Source: Bacteroidaceae bacterium
Lineage (GTDB): Bacteria; Bacteroidota; Bacteroidia; Bacteroidales; Bacteroidaceae
Assembly: GCA_016284115.1 (NCBI GenBank)
Contig: JAEEOD010000238.1
Span: 1-11,983, forward strand
Length of the DNA: 11,983 bases
Reading direction: 5' to 3'
The notes under the pieces are model-generated. The model was given only the letters and a program-made list of their open reading frames with translations, ran no database searches and was not told the DNA's origin. A program made the translations under genes and the position numbers. Within the stretch, counting starts at the first letter, position 1; each line of letters starts with the position of its first letter. Below, in pieces: positions 8,023 through 11,983 of the stretch.

Positions 8023-8817
8023 ATGGAGATATCTGTCGCTAAAGGTTCAATAGTGGAAAAGACGCTGCAACTATCAGCCGACCATCAACTGTACATCAAC
8101 GTAGAAAGTGGTGCACAACTTATATTATTGTTGGAAGGTAGTTGCGGACAGGTGGTGACTGAAGCCATTGTCGGTGAAGGTGCCACTCTTGATCTTTGTG
8201 ACTTGGACGTAAATATTGCAGGTACCACACGTACACATAATCTTCATGTCCGCCAAGATGCCAATAGTCAAGTCTATGCACAAAGCATCAGTTTAGCAGC
8301 TGGGAACACCCACAATACTACGCAGGTAGATTTATGTGGCGAAGGTGCAGAACTGCATCTCAACGGTTTGGTGATTGCAAATCAGTCGCAACATATCGAA
8401 AACCATACCCTTGTACAACACATGGTACCCCATACCACCAGCCACCAATTATATAAATACATCTTGGATGAAAAGGCTATAGGTACCTATGCAGGCTTGG
8501 TTAAGGTTTTGCCTGGTGCCCATCACACCTTCTCTGAACAGACCAACCGTAATCTTTGCGCTACACGAGAAGCACGTATGTTTGCACAACCCCAGTTGGA
8601 GATATATAACGACGATGTGCGATGCAATCATGGTTCTAGTACAGGACAACTCGATGAAAACGCTCTATTTTATATGCAACAGCGAGGTATTTCTATACAT
8701 GAAGCCCGCCTGCTGCTAATGGCTGCTTTTGTGGGAGAAGTAGTAGAAATGATTCGCATTTCTAGCCTACGCGACCGTTTGCATGAGATGGTGGAAAAAA
8801 GATTTAGGAGCTTATAA
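8023..8817 (+). CDS. sufD: Fe-S cluster assembly protein SufD, short form lacking the N-terminal domain
   Basis: SufD pairs with SufB in the SufBC2D scaffold and is needed for iron acquisition. Only 264 residues are encoded from the ATG at 8023, or 266 from 8017, against 423 in E. coli SufD and around 440 in Bacteroides as I recall. The protein opens where a full SufD begins its beta-helix (KGSIVEKTLQL, compare VEKPIQL) and lacks the roughly 150-180-residue N-terminal helical domain. The conserved back half is intact: YKYILDEKAIGTYAGLV, QTNRNLCATREARMF, PQLEIYNDDVRCNHGSS (His205 from 8017, equivalent to E. coli His360), GQLDENALFYMQQRGIS, then the SufC-binding helices ending EKRFRSL. The cysteine-rich tail I recall in Bacteroides SufD is absent. 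GAGGAG at 8011-8016 lies 6 nt before 8023, favouring that start. sufC ends at 8005, so there is no room for the missing domain. Confidence 0.9.
   Translation: MEISVAKGSIVEKTLQLSADHQLYINVESGAQLILLLEGSCGQVVTEAIVGEGATLDLCDLDVNIAGTTRTHNLHVRQDANSQVYAQSISLAAGNTHNTTQVDLCGEGAELHLNGLVIANQSQHIENHTLVQHMVPHTTSHQLYKYILDEKAIGTYAGLVKVLPGAHHTFSEQTNRNLCATREARMFAQPQLEIYNDDVRCNHGSSTGQLDENALFYMQQRGISIHEARLLLMAAFVGEVVEMIRISSLRDRLHEMVEKRFRSL
8806..8810 (+). promoter_or_regulatory. Shine-Dalgarno site deciding the sufS start
   Basis: AGGAG lies inside the last codons of sufD, 8 nt upstream of the ATG at 8819. It supports starting SufS at MFDVQSIRHDFPI rather than at the in-frame ATG at 8783, which would overlap sufD and add 12 residues atypical of the family. 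Confidence 0.6.
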
Positions 8818-8818
8818 T

Positions 8819-10033
8819 ATGTTTGATGTTCAATCCATAAGGCATGATTTCCCCATACTTGACACCCAAGTATATGGACATCCATTGGTATACCTTGATA
8901 ACGGCGCCACCACGCAAAAACCACGTCAAGTGGTAGATGCAATGGCGCAACAATACTATACTGCCAACTCCAATGTACATCGTGGCGTGCATCATCTCTC
9001 TGTAATGGCTACCGATATGCTGGAGCAAAGCCGTGAGACAGTGCGTAGCTTCATCGATGCTGAGAGCGCACAGGAAATAGTATTTACCAGAGGTACAACG
9101 GAAGCTATTAACTTAGTGGCTTCATCTTTCTGTCAACAAGAAATGCAAGCAGGCGATGAGGTAATCGTTAGCTGCATGGAACATCATAGCAATATCGTTC
9201 CTTGGCAATTACAAGCTGAACGTAAAGGTATTGTCATGAAGGTGATACCAATGACCGACGAAGGTGTACTGCAGATGGATGCTTACAAGCAACTCTTTAC
9301 CTCAAAAACCAAGATGGTGAGCGTGGCCCATGTTAGCAATGTGCTGGGGACTATCAACCCTATAGCTGATATCATTCGTATTGCCCATGAACATGGTGTA
9401 CCTGTACTCGTTGACGGTGCGCAGAGCATTCCTCATATGCCGGTGAGTGTGCGTGTGCTTGATGCCGATTTCTATTGTTTCTCTGGTCATAAAGTCTATG
9501 GTCCTACAGGGATAGGAGTGCTCTATGGAAAACGTGAGTGGCTCGACCGCCTGCCCCCTTATCAAGGTGGCGGCGAGATGATAGGCACAGTGAGCTTTGA
9601 ACACACCACTTTCAACGAACTGCCTTATAAATTTGAGGCAGGTACACCCAATTATGTAGCTGCTACTGGCTTAGCTGCTGCATTGAAGTATATTGAAAAG
9701 ATCGGCATGGATAATATCACTGCTTATGAGGTAGAACTTACCCAATATGCTTTAGAACAAATGTCTCAGATTGAGAATATGAAAATTTTTGGTCCTACGG
9801 GAAATAGAGGCAGCGTTATCTCTTTCTTGATAGGTGACATCCATCACCTCGACATGGGTACGTTGCTCGACCGGCTTGGCATAGCTGTCAGAACTGGTCA
9901 CCATTGTGCTGAACCGCTGATGCATCGCTTGGGTATTGAAGGGACTTTGCGTGCCTCTTTCGGCCTATACAATACCTACGATGAAGTAGATGCTTTAGTA
10001 GCAGGCATCCGTAGGGTAAGTCAGATGTTCTAA
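8819..10033 (+). CDS. sufS: Cysteine desulfurase SufS (group II, PLP-dependent)
   Basis: SufS takes sulfur from L-cysteine, leaving alanine, and holds it as a persulfide for transfer to SufB. The 404-residue product from the ATG at 8819 matches the family (E. coli 406). Seen in order: LDNGATTQKP near the N-terminus, HRGVHHLS and RGTTEAIN (cofactor binding), HHSNIVPWQ, DGAQSIPHMPV, the PLP-lysine motif SGHKVYGPTG (Lys225; Lys226 in E. coli), RTGHHCAEP with the catalytic cysteine (Cys363; Cys364 in E. coli), and LRASFGLYNTYDEVD. The short loop around the cysteine marks the SufS rather than NifS/IscS group. It begins 1 bp after the sufD stop. A partner such as SufE or SufU is not encoded beside it. 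luxS follows after 35 bp. Very secure. Confidence 0.97.
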   Translation: MFDVQSIRHDFPILDTQVYGHPLVYLDNGATTQKPRQVVDAMAQQYYTANSNVHRGVHHLSVMATDMLEQSRETVRSFIDAESAQEIVFTRGTTEAINLVASSFCQQEMQAGDEVIVSCMEHHSNIVPWQLQAERKGIVMKVIPMTDEGVLQMDAYKQLFTSKTKMVSVAHVSNVLGTINPIADIIRIAHEHGVPVLVDGAQSIPHMPVSVRVLDADFYCFSGHKVYGPTGIGVLYGKREWLDRLPPYQGGGEMIGTVSFEHTTFNELPYKFEAGTPNYVAATGLAAALKYIEKIGMDNITAYEVELTQYALEQMSQIENMKIFGPTGNRGSVISFLIGDIHHLDMGTLLDRLGIAVRTGHHCAEPLMHRLGIEGTLRASFGLYNTYDEVDALVAGIRRVSQMF

Positions 10034-10068
10034 CTATTACAGCAGTTATTAACTTTATAATAAAAATT

Positions 10069-10563
10069 ATGGAAGTAATTCAGAGCTTCACGATTGACCA
10101 TACCAGACTCAAACCAGGTATTTATGTATCAAGACTGGATAAAGGTTTTACAACGTTTGATCTTCGCATCACTGAGCCCAACAAAGAGCCTGCAGTGGCT
10201 CCTGCAGCCATGCATAGCATCGAGCATCTCATGGCCACTTGGTTCCGCAATTCATCCGCCAAAGACGATGTGGTATATGTAGGTCCTATGGGGTGTCTTA
10301 CAGGTATGTATATTGTGATGACGGGTCACTATTCCGTTGAGGATATGCGCCAGCTCACTATTCAGTGCTTAGAGTGGATGCTCACCCAAGAGGAAGTGCC
10401 TGCCACCACACCTGAGACATGCGGCAACTACTTGTTACACGATCTGCCAATGTGCAAATGGGAAAGCGAGCGATACTTGCATCGCCTGAAAAACGATTTC
10501 CATAGTGAATATGCCAAACTATATATCACTTTGGATGATGGCAAAATGTTTGCTGATGCTTAA
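10069..10563 (+). CDS. luxS: S-ribosylhomocysteine lyase LuxS
   Basis: LuxS cleaves S-ribosylhomocysteine to homocysteine and DPD, the precursor of the autoinducer-2 signal. It is a cytosolic metal (Fe/Zn) enzyme working as a homodimer. The 164 residues fit the family (157 in B. subtilis, 171 in E. coli). Visible are SFTIDHTRL with His11, FDLRITEPNK, the metal motif HSIEH (His49, His53; Glu52 as base), GPMGCLTG with catalytic Cys76 (B. subtilis Cys84), and ETCGNY with the third metal ligand Cys118. The segment after it (LLHDLPMCKWE) differs from the B. subtilis form, as expected for a distant lineage. No Shine-Dalgarno; the ATG follows an A/T-rich stretch. It is the last gene of the row, 35 bp after sufS, with no clear promoter of its own, and ends against a hairpin shared with mtnN. 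Confidence 0.96.
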   Translation: MEVIQSFTIDHTRLKPGIYVSRLDKGFTTFDLRITEPNKEPAVAPAAMHSIEHLMATWFRNSSAKDDVVYVGPMGCLTGMYIVMTGHYSVEDMRQLTIQCLEWMLTQEEVPATTPETCGNYLLHDLPMCKWESERYLHRLKNDFHSEYAKLYITLDDGKMFADA

Positions 10564-10596
10564 ATTATGGCGGTGGTATTCTTACCCCGCCATTAT
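10564..10596. terminator. Hairpin between convergent luxS and mtnN, probable bidirectional terminator
   Basis: ATGGCGG (10567-10573) pairs with CCGCCAT (10587-10593). After one bulged T, GGTA (10575-10578) pairs with TACC (10583-10586) around the loop TTCT. This makes an 11-bp, GC-rich stem with a 4-nt loop in an AT-rich setting. It starts 3 nt after the luxS stop and contains the mtnN stop codon (10582-10584) and its last codons. Only a weak T-run follows on either strand, so termination may rely on other factors. The symmetric stem would form in both transcripts. Confidence 0.65.
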
Positions 10597-11232
10597 ACTT
10601 TCTACAAATGATTTGGTAACAGCAAAGGAATGTTCTGCCACCGAATTCCAGAAGTCATGGTACTGACTTGCATCCGTATCTTTTAAGGGTAGATCACTAA
10701 TCACACGGAATGAAATAAACGGCACCTTATTTATATAACAAGTTTGTGCTATAGCACAGCTCTCCATATCCACAGCTTTAACTTCAGGAAACTTGCCCAC
10801 TATCTCACGCATTTTCTCACGAGAGTCAACAAACCAATCACCCGTAGCAATCAGTCCAGCATGCACTTTCACTCCACAATCCAAACATGTGGCTTTCTCC
10901 AACAACCAAGGTGCTGGTTCAAAACACGCCGGCATACCTTGAACTTGCCCATATTGTGTGGCGTTATCGATAGCAGTACCGCAATACACATCATGATAAA
11001 CCAATCGAGCGCTCACCACCACATCCTGAATCTGTATTTCATCACCATTTCCGCCTGCACATCCACTGGAAATTATTACATCAGGATTAAACTCGTTTAT
11101 CATTCGTTGAGCGCCCAAGGCTGCGTTGACTTTGCCGATACCACACTTCTGTACCACCACGTCTGTGCCATCAAACAACTGGTGTAGTTGGCGCAGTTCC
11201 TTATCCATTGCAACAATAATACCTACTTTCAT
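10582..11232 (-). CDS. mtnN: 5'-methylthioadenosine/S-adenosylhomocysteine nucleosidase
   Basis: The enzyme (MTAN, Pfs) hydrolyses methylthioadenosine and S-adenosylhomocysteine to adenine plus methylthioribose or S-ribosylhomocysteine, the latter being the LuxS substrate. The 216-residue product is slightly shorter than E. coli MTAN (232). It opens MKVGIIVAMDKELRQL with Glu12 as the catalytic water activator, has CGIGKVNAA (30-38), SSGCAGG (55-61) and ATGDWFVDS (129-137), then VDMESCAIAQ with ribose-binding Glu157 (E. coli 174), and RVISDLP with catalytic Asp180 (E. coli 197). The start at 11232 lies 3 bp after the stop of the kinase gene, so they probably share a transcript. No Shine-Dalgarno is visible. 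Its 3' end converges on luxS, which performs the next metabolic step from the opposite strand. Confidence 0.95.
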   Translation of the reverse strand: MKVGIIVAMDKELRQLHQLFDGTDVVVQKCGIGKVNAALGAQRMINEFNPDVIISSGCAGGNGDEIQIQDVVVSARLVYHDVYCGTAIDNATQYGQVQGMPACFEPAPWLLEKATCLDCGVKVHAGLIATGDWFVDSREKMREIVGKFPEVKAVDMESCAIAQTCYINKVPFISFRVISDLPLKDTDASQYHDFWNSVAEHSFAVTKSFVESIMAG

Positions 11233-11235
11233 AAA

Positions 11236-11983
11236 CTATACTTGAAAGTTCTTGGATACGGAATTATCCGTAGTCATACACACCTCTGCAGAGAATTTCA
11301 TTCCATATTCTATCAACTGGTCCCATTGTCCTTCTGTCAAAGATGGCAAGTCGTCATGCTTAATGTCCAACTTCATCAAACCATACACTATACCCGCGTT
11401 GAAATTGTCTCCAGCCCCTACTGTACTTACAGGATCTAATGGCGGCACAGCATAAGCTTTGCTATAATTACCAGTTCGCAGTTGCACTTCCTTCGCCCCA
11501 GCAGTATAGACGAAGTTCTTACAATAAAACTTCACCTTGTCCTGATAAATTTTATCTGCGTCACAGAGGTTATACAGGCACATGAAATCTTCCTCCGAAC
11601 CACGCACAATATCAGCATATTCCAAGTTATCCAAGATATTTGGCGCAACCTTCATGGCATCATTCTTGTGTGGAAAACGATAGTTCAAGTCATACAGCAC
11701 AATTGCCTTATTGTCTCTAGCTTTTTGAAGCAATTCCACCACTTTGTGACGTAAAGAGGGATCAACAGCATAGAAAGAGCCCAACATCACCACATCATTT
11801 TCCTCCACTTCGGGCAATTCTACCATTAGTCGATACTCGGGATAATTCTTATAAAAGCTGTATTGGGCATCATTGTTAGCATTGAGAAATGCTAACGAAA
11901 TAGGTGACTTGTTCTCGGCATACACATCCAAATACTGAGGTGATACACCATTGTCCATCATGTAGTGCTGTATCATTTCTCCT
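11236..11983 (-). CDS. PfkB-family carbohydrate/nucleoside kinase (partial, start lies beyond the right edge)
   Basis: About 248 residues of a PfkB (ribokinase-like) kinase are visible; the reading frame stays open to the window edge, and full-length relatives have around 295-300, so the N-terminal glycine-rich substrate-binding part is missing here. The ATG at 11976 is probably internal. Visible motifs, counted from that ATG, are ENKSPISLAFLN (21-32), a DLNYR strand (96-100) typical of sugar kinases, ADIVRGSEEDF (121-131), YTAGAKEVQL (157-166), and the family signature TVGAGDNFNAGI (185-196), with Asp190 as catalytic base and the GAGD anion hole. The protein phosphorylates the hydroxymethyl group of a sugar or nucleoside with ATP; fructose, ribose-type sugars or adenosine are all possible and the sequence does not decide. 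Only 3 bp separate it from mtnN. Confidence 0.88.
   Translation of the reverse strand, partial: GEMIQHYMMDNGVSPQYLDVYAENKSPISLAFLNANNDAQYSFYKNYPEYRLMVELPEVEENDVVMLGSFYAVDPSLRHKVVELLQKARDNKAIVLYDLNYRFPHKNDAMKVAPNILDNLEYADIVRGSEEDFMCLYNLCDADKIYQDKVKFYCKNFVYTAGAKEVQLRTGNYSKAYAVPPLDPVSTVGAGDNFNAGIVYGLMKLDIKHDDLPSLTEGQWDQLIEYGMKFSAEVCMTTDNSVSKNFQV

Noticed and set aside
8783..8818. Upstream ATG extending SufS by 12 residues into sufD
   Set aside because: The added residues (MRWWKKDLGAYN) are unlike the family, while the ATG at 8819 has a Shine-Dalgarno at a good distance and leaves the active-site residues within one position of E. coli SufS.
10034..10068. Possible separate promoter for luxS in the 35-bp gap
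   Set aside because: TAACTTTA near 10050 misses the final G of TAnnTTTG and no TTG lies about 19 nt upstream, so it does not stand out from AT-rich background.
11482..11754. Plus-strand open frame of about 90 codons opposite the PfkB kinase
   Set aside because: The minus-strand kinase frame carries real family motifs throughout; the plus-strand frame shows none.
1..11983. CRISPR array, insertion sequence, tRNA, rRNA or phage genes
   Set aside because: I looked for regularly spaced repeats, transposase or integrase motifs and RNA gene signatures and saw none; nearly all of the sequence is conserved housekeeping coding DNA.

Overview
The window looks like a Bacteroidales chromosome, most likely Prevotella or a close relative. 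The main reasons are a consensus Bacteroidetes promoter (TTTG, 19 nt, TAnnTTTG), genes that mostly lack Shine-Dalgarno sequences, an IF2 with a long Lys/Glu-rich N-terminal extension, and the gene order rimP-nusA-infB-cvpA-suf, which I know from this order. The genus is inferred from remembered family sequences, not from a search.

Layout. Positions 1-350 (minus strand) hold the N-terminal part of pyruvate phosphate dikinase (ppdK), which runs off the left edge. Positions 351-574 are a divergent, AT-rich regulatory region with one promoter-like site facing each way. From 575 to 10563 nine plus-strand genes lie head to tail with gaps of 1 to 36 bp or small overlaps: rimP, nusA, infB, cvpA, sufB, sufC, a short sufD, sufS and luxS. 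This looks like one long transcript of about 10 kb starting near 510. From the right edge, two minus-strand genes 3 bp apart run toward it: a PfkB-family sugar/nucleoside kinase (start outside the window) and mtnN (MTA/SAH nucleosidase). luxS and mtnN meet tail to tail over 18 bp, across a hairpin that could terminate both.

How the genes work together. The first block serves the ribosome and transcription: 30S maturation (RimP), elongation and antitermination (NusA), initiation (IF2). The second is the SUF iron-sulfur assembly machine: the SufBCD scaffold plus the SufS cysteine desulfurase. No sufE, sufU or sufA is present here. The last block is the activated methyl cycle: MtnN removes adenine from S-adenosylhomocysteine, and LuxS splits the resulting S-ribosylhomocysteine into homocysteine and the AI-2 precursor DPD. 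The two consecutive enzymes are encoded on opposite strands.

This is mostly conserved housekeeping DNA with no mobile element, CRISPR array, rRNA or tRNA that I can see, and I found no clear undescribed system. The points most worth a second look are the SufD that lacks its N-terminal domain, the luxS/mtnN convergence with its shared hairpin, the kinase linked to mtnN, and the structured rimP leader.
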